Assembly: GCA_934512105.1 (NCBI GenBank)
Contig: CAKSWQ010000006.1
Coordinates: forward strand, 1 to 64,000
Source: an uncultured Faecalibacterium sp.
Lineage (GTDB): Bacteria > Bacillota > Clostridia > Oscillospirales > Ruminococcaceae
Length of the DNA stretch: 64,000 bases
Reading direction: 5' to 3'
In this document: positions 8,575-16,201 of the stretch, piece after piece
How positions within the stretch are numbered: position 1 is the first letter of the stretch
Layout of the letters: each line of letters starts with the position of its first letter
The notes under the pieces: model-generated
Told to the model about the DNA's origin: nothing
The model's database searches: none
The model's input: only the letters and a program-made list of their open reading frames with translations
Program-made: the position numbers and the translations under genes

Positions 8575-8863
8575 TACCTCAAAGCTGGAAAAGCTCAACC
8601 GGGAGCTGGAGAAAAGCGAAAAGAAACTGCGGAAAGCCATCAATGATGAAAAGGCATTGCAGCACCAGTTAAAGCAGCTTACCCGAAAGGAACGGACGCA
8701 CCGGCTCTGCACTCGTGGCGGTATGCTGGAAAGTTTTCTGCAAGAGCCGGAACGCCTAACAGATGATGATGTCATGCTGTTGTTGAAACTCATTTTTCAC
8801 AGGCAGGACACGCAGGAACTATTGAAAAAAATGCTGGAACGGGAGAAGCCGGAAACCCCTTAG
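8567..8863 (+). CDS. DUF3847 protein
   Basis: A 98-residue, strongly charged coiled-coil protein (residues 5-50) followed by the THRLCTRGGMLES core that I recognise from DUF3847 proteins. These typically precede oriT and MobA/MobL genes in mobilizable elements, as here. A TTG start is inferred from AAGGAGG 9 bases upstream; no ATG is available nearby. The stop codon lies directly next to the oriT-like sequence. A role as a relaxosome accessory factor is plausible but inferred. Confidence 0.75.
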   Translation: MPDTSKLEKLNRELEKSEKKLRKAINDEKALQHQLKQLTRKERTHRLCTRGGMLESFLQEPERLTDDDVMLLLKLIFHRQDTQELLKKMLEREKPETP

Positions 8864-9014
8864 TTTACTAAGGGCGCAATTATACACCACCCAGAGGTTG
8901 GCGCATTGCGTTCTCCGAAGGCTCCTCGCCGGAGAGCTGTGATTTTCCGCAGTCATGGTCTGCTCCAAATCAAACAGGGGACGCTACACTTCCCCTGCGC
9001 TGGCTGCAGCCAGC
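8864..9014 (-). other. oriT: Candidate oriT, RSF1010-like nick region
   Basis: On the minus strand 8871-8882 reads TAATTGCGCCCT, close to the TAAxTGCGCCCT nick region of RSF1010/R1162 (MOBQ) origins. Immediately upstream on that strand is an imperfect hairpin CCAACC-TCT-GGGTGG (8887-8901), the arrangement used by MobA. Further dyads follow: TCTCCG/CGGAGA (8912-8935), CAGGGGA/TCCCCTG (8975-8997) and the palindrome GCTGGCTGCAGCCAGC (8999-9014). The element encodes a matching MobA/MobL relaxase. The gap 9015-9174 shows nothing else clear. Confidence 0.7.
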
Positions 9015-9174
9015 TACCCTTTTGTGGACTTGCCTGTTGGGGACACCTTGCGGTGCAAGCTGTTCCCAGCCGACAAGTTTCATAAAATATGCTATCTTTT
9101 CGATAATCGATGAAGTATAATAAAGTCAGAAATAAATCAGGAATTTGAGGTCAAGGCTTAAACGTGAGGTTTAT

Positions 9175-9429
9175 ATGAAAAAATACCAATGTCCTTGCTG
9201 CGGATATTTTACCTATAATGTTCCGGCAAATGAAGATTGTGGGTATATTTGCCCCGTTTGTTTTTGGGAGAATGACCCGTTCATTGCTTCTGATAACGAA
9301 CCAAGCGACTCTAATCATGGAATAACGCTAAAAGAAGCGAAATCCAATTTCTCAAAATTTGGTGCTTGTGAAAAAGAAATGTTATGTTATGTCCGACCAC
9401 CAAGAGATGATGAAAAAGAAATTTCATAG
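9175..9429 (+). CDS. CPCC-family cysteine-rich protein
   Basis: An 84-residue protein opening MKKYQCPCCGYFTY with a second pair CPVCFWEND, the hallmark of the Cys_rich_CPCC family (probably one zinc site). It also has the family NHGITLKEAKSNFSKFGAC region. The biological role is not known. It is AT-rich compared with the mobilization genes and is paired with the next gene as cargo between oriT and the relaxase. The ATG at 9175 is chosen because GTGAGG precedes it and the family starts here. Confidence 0.8.
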   Translation: MKKYQCPCCGYFTYNVPANEDCGYICPVCFWENDPFIASDNEPSDSNHGITLKEAKSNFSKFGACEKEMLCYVRPPRDDEKEIS

Positions 9430-9486
9430 CGACAACTTCCAACTTGTAGAACTGAAAAATTAGAAGTTGTAAAGGAGTGTGATAAA

Positions 9487-9996
9487 ATGGAAACACTTTT
9501 TGACCAATACAAAGAACTGAATATAAATGGCTCTTTGATTTGTCTTGAACAAGTTGAAGATATTTATTCTTACTTCTGCTATCCGACCAATGCAAAGGCA
9601 ATAGGTTTTGAAGGAAGTATTATGTATTGCTTTATTGAGCCGTATGGGGAAATGGTTTTTGCCTGCAATCCTGATACTTGTGCAGATGTTTTTGTTTATC
9701 CACTGGCAAGAACCTTTGAGGATTTTATGAGACTTATTCTTGCTTGTGGTTCTACTAATCCTATTGAGCAGATTATTTGGATGGACAAAGACAAATTTGA
9801 AAAACACCTCAAAGAGGAAGAAGCAATCCGCACAGAGGAACAGAAAGCGACATTAAGTTATCTTGAAACAGAATTAGAAATTTCCCCTATTGATAACCCT
9901 TATGACTATGTAAAAGAACTGCAATCTCGCTTTGACAATAGTGGCATTGAGTATAGTGATGAATACTATGATGTTTTGGGGATTGATAGAAAATAA
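9487..9996 (+). CDS. Hypothetical 169-aa cargo protein
   Basis: An acidic soluble protein with an aromatic-rich N-terminal half (GFEGSIMYCFIEPYGEMVFACNPDTC) and a helical C-terminus. The overall look recalls SUKH/SMI1-KNR4 immunity-type proteins, but I cannot identify a diagnostic motif, so no function is assigned. It lies 57 bases after the CPCC gene with its own AAAGGAG ribosome site, in the same AT-rich cargo block. A strong terminator at 10091 closes the block. Confidence 0.65.
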   Translation: METLFDQYKELNINGSLICLEQVEDIYSYFCYPTNAKAIGFEGSIMYCFIEPYGEMVFACNPDTCADVFVYPLARTFEDFMRLILACGSTNPIEQIIWMDKDKFEKHLKEEEAIRTEEQKATLSYLETELEISPIDNPYDYVKELQSRFDNSGIEYSDEYYDVLGIDRK

Positions 9997-10090
9997 CAAC
10001 AAATAAATTCCAGTTCGTCAGCTTCACATCGGGTCAACTTGTCCCGAACTTTTACAACTAAATACCCGCCGCCCACACAGCGGCACACCG

Positions 10091-10127
10091 AGCAGGAAAT
10101 CTGAAAGAAAGGTTTCCTGCTTTTTTT
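10091..10127 (+). terminator. Intrinsic terminator after cargo genes
   Basis: AGCAGGAAA pairs with TTTCCTGCT and is followed by a seven-T run. It separates cargo from the relaxase operon. Confidence 0.8.
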
Positions 10128-10190
10128 CTGCCCAAAATGAGGTGGTAAAACGCCACCCCGTCCACCAATTAGCGAAAGGAGGGACACGAA

Positions 10191-11771
10191 ATGCCCTGTC
10201 CACACAACGAAATCACGATTGTTCAGCGCAGCCAGCGGCAGTCTGCGGTTGCCGCCGCTGCTTACCAGAGTGGCGAAAAACTGTTCTGTGAATATGACCA
10301 GCAAGTGAAGCACTACCCGGAAAAGCGTGGTATCGTCCACAATGAAATCCTGCTCCCACCTAATGCCCCACAGGAATATGCAGACCGCAATACTTTGTGG
10401 AACGCCGCCGAAGCGGTGGAAAAACAATGGAACTCCCAGCTTGCAAGGCGGTGGGTGCTTACCATCCCCAGAGAGATACCGCCCGACCAGTATGCTGTCC
10501 TTGTCCGGGAGTTTTGCCAGAAGCAGTTTGTTTCCAAAGGCATGATTGCTGACTTTGCCATCCATGACCCCCATCCGCCGGGACACAATCCCCACGCCCA
10601 TGTCATGCTCACTATGAGGGCAATGGACGAACATGGAAAATGGCTTCCCAAGAGCCGCAAGGTTTATGACCTTGACGAAAACGGGGAACGGATAAAACTT
10701 CCGTCCGGCAGATGGAAAAGCCACAAGGAGGATACGGTGGATTGGAACGACCAGAAGTATTGCGAAATCTGGCGGCATGAATGGGAGGTCATCCAGAACC
10801 GCTATCTGGAAGCCAATGACCGTCCGGAGCGTGTGGACTTGCGTTCCTATGCCAGACAGGGGCTTGATATTGTCCCCACTGTCCATGAGGGGGCTGCTGT
10901 CCGGCAGATGGAAAAGCGTGGTATCCAGACGAATATCGGAAACCTGAACCGGGAAATCAGAGCCGCCAACCGCCTGATGAAGTCCATCCGGCAGCTTATC
11001 CAAAACCTCAAAGGCTGGATTACCGAGCTGGGAGAAAAACGGAAAGAGCTGCTTGCACAAAAGGCGGCGGAGGAAGCGACACTTCTTCCCAATCTGCTGA
11101 TGAAGTACATGGAGATACGAAAGGAAGAACGGAAGGACTGGACAAGGGCTGGACAGAACCGGGGGACTTCACAGGACTTAAAGGCAGTCAGCGAAGCCCT
11201 GTCCTATCTCCGGCAAAAGGGGCTTTCCACTGTGGAGGACTTAGAAGCATTTCTGGAATCTTCCGGGAAATCAGCCGCAGATTACCGCAATCAGATGAAG
11301 CCAAAGGAAGTCCGCAGCAAAGTGATTGACGGGATTCTTGCCAGCCGAACAGACTGCAAGGAATGTAAGCCTTTCTATGAGAAGTACCAGAAGATATTTT
11401 TCAAGAAAACAAAGGAGAAATTCAAACAGGAACACCCGGATGTTGCCCGGTATGAGAAAGCCGCTGCCTACCTTGCCAAGCACCCAGACGATAAGGACAG
11501 TACCCAAAAGGAGCTGCAAGAGGAGCAGGAAAAACTTCTCAGCGAAATCGCAGAGCTGAAAGTACCGCTGACCGAGGTACAGGAGGATTTGAAGAAGCTG
11601 CGGGACATCCGCTACTGGGTACGGAAAGCCACACCCGGCACAGAGGAAAGTAAAGAGCCGCCTAAGAAGCAGCCCATCAAGGAAGTCTTGCAGGATAAGG
11701 CGGACGAGAAAAAGGCTCAAAGAACCGCCCCGGCACAGGCGAAACACAGACAACAGGATATGGAACTTTAA
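10191..11771 (+). CDS. MobA/MobL-family relaxase
   Basis: A 526-residue MOBQ relaxase that would nick the oriT near 8871 and attach to the 5' end. The N-terminal AAAAYQSGEKL motif (residues about 21-31) supplies the catalytic Tyr. The metal-binding HxxPPGHNPHAHVMLTMR motif (about 123-142) carries the His triad. A long coiled-coil tail (about 250-500) follows. GGAGGG precedes the ATG by about 8 bases. Full length and undisturbed. No coupling protein or secretion genes accompany it, so the element is mobilizable, not self-transmissible. Confidence 0.9.
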   Translation: MPCPHNEITIVQRSQRQSAVAAAAYQSGEKLFCEYDQQVKHYPEKRGIVHNEILLPPNAPQEYADRNTLWNAAEAVEKQWNSQLARRWVLTIPREIPPDQYAVLVREFCQKQFVSKGMIADFAIHDPHPPGHNPHAHVMLTMRAMDEHGKWLPKSRKVYDLDENGERIKLPSGRWKSHKEDTVDWNDQKYCEIWRHEWEVIQNRYLEANDRPERVDLRSYARQGLDIVPTVHEGAAVRQMEKRGIQTNIGNLNREIRAANRLMKSIRQLIQNLKGWITELGEKRKELLAQKAAEEATLLPNLLMKYMEIRKEERKDWTRAGQNRGTSQDLKAVSEALSYLRQKGLSTVEDLEAFLESSGKSAADYRNQMKPKEVRSKVIDGILASRTDCKECKPFYEKYQKIFFKKTKEKFKQEHPDVARYEKAAAYLAKHPDDKDSTQKELQEEQEKLLSEIAELKVPLTEVQEDLKKLRDIRYWVRKATPGTEESKEPPKKQPIKEVLQDKADEKKAQRTAPAQAKHRQQDMEL

Positions 11772-11835
11772 CAGGCACTTGCATTTTCAATCAGAGAATG
11801 TCAGGTGCTTTTCTTATTTTCAAGGAGGGATAGAT

Positions 11836-12480
11836 TTGAATGTATTTGAAGCTGTGAAGCAGTCCGTCACAACAAGACAGGCTGCGGAGCATTATGGAAT
11901 CCATGTAGGTCGGAACGGGATGGCTTGCTGCCCGTTCCATAACGATAAAACCCCAAGTATGAAGCTGGATCGGCGTTACCACTGCTTCGGCTGCGGTGCG
12001 GATGGGGATGTGATTGATTTTACCGCCGCCCTGTATGGGCTGGGAAAGAAAGAAGCTGCCGTACAACTGGCACAGGACTTCGGGCTTTCCTATGAGGACT
12101 GGAAACCGCCGGGAAAGGCAAAAAAGCCCAAGCCCCGGCAGAAATCCCCGGAGGAACAGTTTCAGGAAGCAAAGAACCGCTGCTTTTGTATTCTTGCCGA
12201 TTATCTTCACTTGCTTCGGGCATGGAGAAAGGATTATGCCCCGCACTCCCCGGAGGAAGCCTTTCATCCACGGTTTGTGGAAGCCTTACAGAAGCAAGAT
12301 CAAGTGGAATATCTGCTGGATGTGCTGCTCTTTGGGGAGACAGAGGAAAAAGCAGCTTTGATTACGGACTACGGAAAGGATGTGATACAGCTTGAAAAGC
12401 GAATGGCAGAGCTTGCCGCCGCAAACGCAGCAAGAACTAAAAAACACCATGAACGCCATGCAGCCGCCCCAGAGCATTGA
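11836..12480 (+). CDS. DNA primase-type CHC2 zinc-finger protein
   Basis: A 214-residue protein with a CHC2 zinc finger (CPFH...CFGC, about residues 29-60; CFGCGADGDVIDF) as in the DnaG N-terminus. It has no TOPRIM catalytic domain, so it is probably a primase accessory working with the VapE-type helicase next door. A TTG start is inferred from AAGGAGG at 11822-11828; the ATG at 11779 has no ribosome site and adds non-family residues. Its 3' end overlaps the next gene by 89 bases in another frame. Confidence 0.75.
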   Translation: MNVFEAVKQSVTTRQAAEHYGIHVGRNGMACCPFHNDKTPSMKLDRRYHCFGCGADGDVIDFTAALYGLGKKEAAVQLAQDFGLSYEDWKPPGKAKKPKPRQKSPEEQFQEAKNRCFCILADYLHLLRAWRKDYAPHSPEEAFHPRFVEALQKQDQVEYLLDVLLFGETEEKAALITDYGKDVIQLEKRMAELAAANAARTKKHHERHAAAPEH

Positions 12481-13786
12481 GGAAATCAAGGCGGGGCTGG
12501 AAACCACCGAGAAAGGCGGTGTCCGTCAGAGCATACGGAACTGCCTGACCGTATTCCAGCGTGACCCGCTGCTTTCCGGGGCTATCGCATACAACATCCT
12601 GACCGACCGCAAGGACATCATAAAGCCCATCGGCTTCCACAGGGAAAGCACCGCCCTGAACGATACGGACATGAAGTATCTGCTTCTCTATCTGGAAGAA
12701 ACCTACGGGCTTACCAATGAGAAAAAGATTGATAACGCCATCGGGATTGTGGCGAATGAAAACAAGTACCATCCCATCCGGGACTATCTCAATACCCTTG
12801 TGTGGGACGGGACAGAGCGAATCCGTTTCTGCCTGCGGCACTTTCTGGGGGCTGACGCAGACGATTACACCTATGAAGCGTTGAAGCTGTTCCTGCTGGG
12901 TGCAATCTCACGAGCCTTTCAGCCGGGATGCAAATTTGAAATCATGCTCTGTCTGGTAGGCGGTCAGGGGGCTGGCAAGTCCACCTTCTTCCGTCTGCTG
13001 GCAGTCCGGGACGAGTGGTTCTCCGATGATTTGCGGAAGTTGGACGATGACAATGTGTACCGCAAGCTGCAAGGTCACTGGATTATCGAAATGTCGGAAA
13101 TGATGGCAACCGCCAACGCCAAGAGCATTGAGGAAATCAAGTCATTTTTAAGCCGGCAGAAAGAGGTTTACAAGATACCCTATGAAACCCACCCGGCAGA
13201 CCGCCCCCGTCAGTGCGTGTTTGGCGGCACTTCCAATGCCCTTGACTTCCTGCCCCTTGACCGTTCCGGCAACCGCCGCTTTATCCCCGTCATGGTGTAC
13301 CCGGAGCAAGCCGAGGTTCACATTTTGGAGGACGAAGCTGCTTCCAGAGCCTATATCGAGCAGATGTGGGCAGAAGCTATGGAGATTTACCGAAGCGGCA
13401 GGTTCAAGCTGGCTTTCAGCCCCGCCATGCAGCGGTATCTCAAAGAACACCAGCGGGATTTTATGCCGGAGGACACCAAAGCCGGAATGATACAGGCGTA
13501 TCTTGATAAGTACACCGGGAGCATGGTCTGCTCCAAGCAGCTCTACAAGGAAGCCTTGAACCATGCCTTTGACGAACCGAAGCAATGGGAAATCCGGGAA
13601 ATCAACGAGATTATGAACCAGTGCATTACCGGCTGGCGGTACTTCCCGAACCCAAGAATGTTTTCAGAATATGGCAGACAAAAGGGCTGGGAGCGTGAAA
13701 ACCCGGCAACGGACTCCGGCAACCCGTCTGAAAAAACGATGGACGGTTTTGTGGAGGTCACAGAACAGATGGAGCTTCCGTTCTGA
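12392..13786 (+). CDS. VapE-type (virulence-associated E) helicase
   Basis: A 464-residue P-loop protein of the VapE family, with Walker A LVGGQGAGKSTFFR (about residue 190), IIEMSEM, a GTSNALDFLPLD sensor region and an arginine-rich RSGNRRFIPV block. VapE proteins act as replicative helicases or regulators on plasmids, phages and islands. Together with the CHC2 primase and the 8233 initiator this gives the element an autonomous replication module. The TTG at 12392 is the listed start; ATG 12452 is an alternative without a clear ribosome site. Confidence 0.8.
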   Translation: MKSEWQSLPPQTQQELKNTMNAMQPPQSIEEIKAGLETTEKGGVRQSIRNCLTVFQRDPLLSGAIAYNILTDRKDIIKPIGFHRESTALNDTDMKYLLLYLEETYGLTNEKKIDNAIGIVANENKYHPIRDYLNTLVWDGTERIRFCLRHFLGADADDYTYEALKLFLLGAISRAFQPGCKFEIMLCLVGGQGAGKSTFFRLLAVRDEWFSDDLRKLDDDNVYRKLQGHWIIEMSEMMATANAKSIEEIKSFLSRQKEVYKIPYETHPADRPRQCVFGGTSNALDFLPLDRSGNRRFIPVMVYPEQAEVHILEDEAASRAYIEQMWAEAMEIYRSGRFKLAFSPAMQRYLKEHQRDFMPEDTKAGMIQAYLDKYTGSMVCSKQLYKEALNHAFDEPKQWEIREINEIMNQCITGWRYFPNPRMFSEYGRQKGWERENPATDSGNPSEKTMDGFVEVTEQMELPF

Positions 13787-13795
13787 AAATGGCAG

Positions 13796-13982
13796 CCCGT
13801 TGCACCCCCTGTTGCTATCCCGTTGCCGAGCCGGTTGCCGGGGAAAATCCCGAAACTATCGGCTTTTCTCCCCTATGACAACCAAAACAACAGAAAAATA
13901 AAAGAAAAGTATAAATAGTAACCATCGCCAGATTGAGATTGTTTGCAAGGTCTTTTGAAGCCCGTTGCCGGACTTCGTTGCC
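13796..13982. repeat. GTTGC repeat cluster downstream of VapE
   Basis: The motif CCGTTGC or a one-base variant occurs six times: 13797, 13809, 13819, 13831, 13961 and near 13974. The AT-rich block between copies (13880-13950) looks like an unwinding region. This resembles iterons next to replication genes. The 241-base gap 13787-14027 holds no supported gene. Confidence 0.4.
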
Positions 13983-14027
13983 GACACCCTCTGTCTGGCT
14001 ATTTTCATGTATGGAGGATAACTGCCT

Positions 14028-14225
14028 ATGGCAAAAAACAAAACAGAGATTCATGTTACAACGGTATTTGACGGGGAACTGGACGCAACCGATGTGTTCG
14101 TCAGCCTGATTTCCCAGAAATACGGTAAGACAAATACAAAAGAATATCTTGCTAAAAGGAAAGATATGAGCTATAATGAAGATGAGGTTCAAAAGAGCCA
14201 GATACCGTCTGGATTGTGTGGGTAA
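14028..14225 (+). CDS. Small conserved protein before recombinase
   Basis: A 65-residue protein (MAKNKTEIHVTTVFDGELDATDVFVSLISQKYG...). It occupies the slot that TnpW has in element 1 but has a different sequence. I recognise it as a recurrent companion of large serine recombinases without a known function. Its stop codon is immediately followed by the recombinase ATG, indicating coupling. A GGAGG lies 10 bases upstream of its start. Confidence 0.7.
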   Translation: MAKNKTEIHVTTVFDGELDATDVFVSLISQKYGKTNTKEYLAKRKDMSYNEDEVQKSQIPSGLCG

Positions 14226-15896
14226 ATGGCTATGATGAACGAAATGGAATACAGAACAATCGGTTCGGCACTTGCCGGGGGCTATCGTGCAGCGGTCTAT
14301 TGCAGGCTGTCAAAGGACGATGACCTGCAAGGCGAAAGTGCCAGTATCGCAAACCAGCGTGATATGCTGGAAAAATACTGCGAAAAGCAGGGATGGGAGG
14401 TTGTGGCAGTCTATCAGGACGATGGCTTCACAGGTCTTAACATGGAGCGTCCTGATTTACAGAGGATGTTGAGAGCCATTGAGCGCAGGCAAATCAACCT
14501 TGTTATCACGAAAGACCTCAGCCGACTGGGGCGGAACTATCTGCAAACCGGGCATTTGATTGAGGACTTTTTCCCAAGAAACGGTGTCCGCTATATCGCC
14601 ATGAATGATGGTATCGACACCCTGCGGGATAACAACGACATCGCCCCGTTCAAAAATATCCTGAACGAGATGTACAGCAAGGATATTTCTAAGAAAGTCC
14701 ATTCCTCTTATCTTCTGAAAGCGCAGAAAGGACAGTTTACCGGGTGTCTTGCCCCGTTTGGGTATCGGAAAGACCCGGAGGACAAAAACCATCTGCTCAT
14801 TGACGAGGAAACCGCCCCGATTGTGCGGCTGATTTTCGGATATGCCCTAAACGGTCATGGTCCGAACTATATCCGCAGACGGCTGGAGGAAGAAAAAATC
14901 CCCTGCCCCACATGGTGGAACCGGGAACGGGGGCTTCGCAATACCCGCACCAAATGGGAAAAGAAAGACCCGGAAAACGGGCGGTATATGTGGGACTTCT
15001 CCGTTATCAAAGACCTTTTGATGAATCCCGTCTACACCGGGGCGATTGCTTCCCAGAAAAAAGACTACCGTTTCAAAATCGGCACGATTGGGGAAAAGAA
15101 GCCGGAGGACTGGATTGTGGTGGAGGGACAGCATGAACCGCTGATTGACCGCATGAGCTTTGACATTGTGCAGAACAAGCTGAAATCCCGCCAGCGTCCG
15201 GGGCAGACCAATGAAATCAGCCTGTTTGCCGGACTGATAAAATGCGGCGAGTGTGGGAAGTCGCTGACGATACGCTATACAAACGCAAAACATCCCCAGC
15301 AGATTTACTCCTGCAAGACCTACAATGCCTTTGGAAAGAACCACTGCACCCAGCACCGGATTGACTATGACACCCTTTACAGCCATGTGCTGCGGAAAAT
15401 CCGGGAATGTGCCAGAGCTGCCCTGATGGACGGGGAAGCGGTTGCCGACCGCCTGACCAATACCTGTGAAGCCGAGCAGCGGGAACAGCGGGAAGCAATG
15501 GAACGTTCCCTTACAAGGGACGAGGAACGGATTGAGGTTCTGGACAAAATGGTAATGCGGCTTTATGAGGATATGATTGCAGGGCGTATCAGTGAGCAGA
15601 ATTTCAACACCATGCTGGAAAAGACACAGACTGAGCAGACGGAGCTTAAAACAAAAGTGTCCGAGGGCAGGAAGCGGCTGTCCGATGAAGTCCAGCTTGC
15701 CAATGACGCAAAACAATGGGTGGAAGCCATTCAGGAATACGCCAATATCACAGAGCTGGACGCAGCCACCCTTAACCGCTTAATCAAAGAAATCGTCGTG
15801 CATGAGCGCATTGACGAAGATAAAACAAGACACATTTCTATCGAAATTCATTTTAATCTCAAACCCATCCCGGAGGTGGAACAGGTCACTGCCTGA
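14226..15896 (+). CDS. Large serine recombinase of element 2
   Basis: A 556-residue large serine recombinase with catalytic Ser 29 (VYCRLSKDDD), the SRLGRNYLQTG motif and a recombinase domain. A zinc ribbon (CGECGK...CKTYNAFGKNHC, about 340-375), coiled coil and EIVVHE C-terminal block (DUF4368-like) complete it. It is clearly homologous to, but distinct from, the 3580 recombinase. It lies about 90 bases from the inferred right end, the usual location for the integrase. It probably catalyses excision at the Maff2 site. Confidence 0.9.
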   Translation: MAMMNEMEYRTIGSALAGGYRAAVYCRLSKDDDLQGESASIANQRDMLEKYCEKQGWEVVAVYQDDGFTGLNMERPDLQRMLRAIERRQINLVITKDLSRLGRNYLQTGHLIEDFFPRNGVRYIAMNDGIDTLRDNNDIAPFKNILNEMYSKDISKKVHSSYLLKAQKGQFTGCLAPFGYRKDPEDKNHLLIDEETAPIVRLIFGYALNGHGPNYIRRRLEEEKIPCPTWWNRERGLRNTRTKWEKKDPENGRYMWDFSVIKDLLMNPVYTGAIASQKKDYRFKIGTIGEKKPEDWIVVEGQHEPLIDRMSFDIVQNKLKSRQRPGQTNEISLFAGLIKCGECGKSLTIRYTNAKHPQQIYSCKTYNAFGKNHCTQHRIDYDTLYSHVLRKIRECARAALMDGEAVADRLTNTCEAEQREQREAMERSLTRDEERIEVLDKMVMRLYEDMIAGRISEQNFNTMLEKTQTEQTELKTKVSEGRKRLSDEVQLANDAKQWVEAIQEYANITELDAATLNRLIKEIVVHERIDEDKTRHISIEIHFNLKPIPEVEQVTA

Positions 15897-15986
15897 CCTG
15901 TCCCGCCGGGACGGTTCTCTTAAAAACACCATATAGATTTTTTGTACGCCGCCGCCCGCCATCGAGCAGAGTTTTACACCTAATTG

Positions 15987-16070
15987 GGGATAAAACAGCT
16001 CATGGCTGGCGGCGGTGTCGCTCTGGTGGGCATCACCCTGATTCCTCTGCTGTCTGGTCTGTTCGGCTAA
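15987..16070 (+). pseudogene. C-terminal fragment of Maff2
   Basis: Read from 15987 the codons give GIKQLMAGGGVALVGITLIP and a further hydrophobic tail ending LLSGLFG, which I recognise as the C-terminal membrane segment of Maff2, a small protein of Tn1549-like ICEs. An in-frame stop (15981-15983) precedes it, so it is cut off from any start. Its complement is the piece at 5278. AAACAGCTCATGGCT (15993-16007) is a 12/15 match to 5296-5310. Confidence 0.65.
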
Positions 16071-16076
16071 GAGCCG

Positions 16077-16096
16077 CAGGCGGGTTTTCCCGCCTG
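16077..16096. terminator. GC-rich stem-loop after Maff2 remnant
   Basis: A perfect 8-bp stem CAGGCGGG/CCCGCCTG with a TTTT loop lies seven bases after the Maff2 stop. No U-tract follows, so it may be an mRNA-stability or processing hairpin rather than a terminator. The following GTACATAC also follows a similar hairpin at 19672. Confidence 0.45.
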
Positions 16097-16201
16097 TACA
16101 TACGCAATCGCTCCATCTCTGCTGTGGATAACAGCCCTTTATTATAATAAGGAGCGCATTGCAGTACGAACATCCACCCATCAACGAAAGGCGGTGCTAT
16201 T

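Larger units (their letters stand above)
5291..15989 (+). mobile_element. Mobilizable element 2, apparently complete
   Basis: The boundaries are inferred from the Maff2 pieces on either side. Joining the left flank ending CTCAGGG to the right flank starting GATAAAACAG restores codons for SQGIKQLM, so the crossover is probably within the shared GGG. The element carries its own regulators, initiator, oriT, MobA/MobL relaxase, primase, VapE helicase and serine recombinase. It lacks a type IV secretion system and would need a helper for transfer. Confidence 0.65.

Noticed and set aside
11791-12267. 158-codon minus-strand ORF opposite the primase
   Set aside because: Antisense of the CHC2 protein; the Cys-rich look comes from complementary codons.
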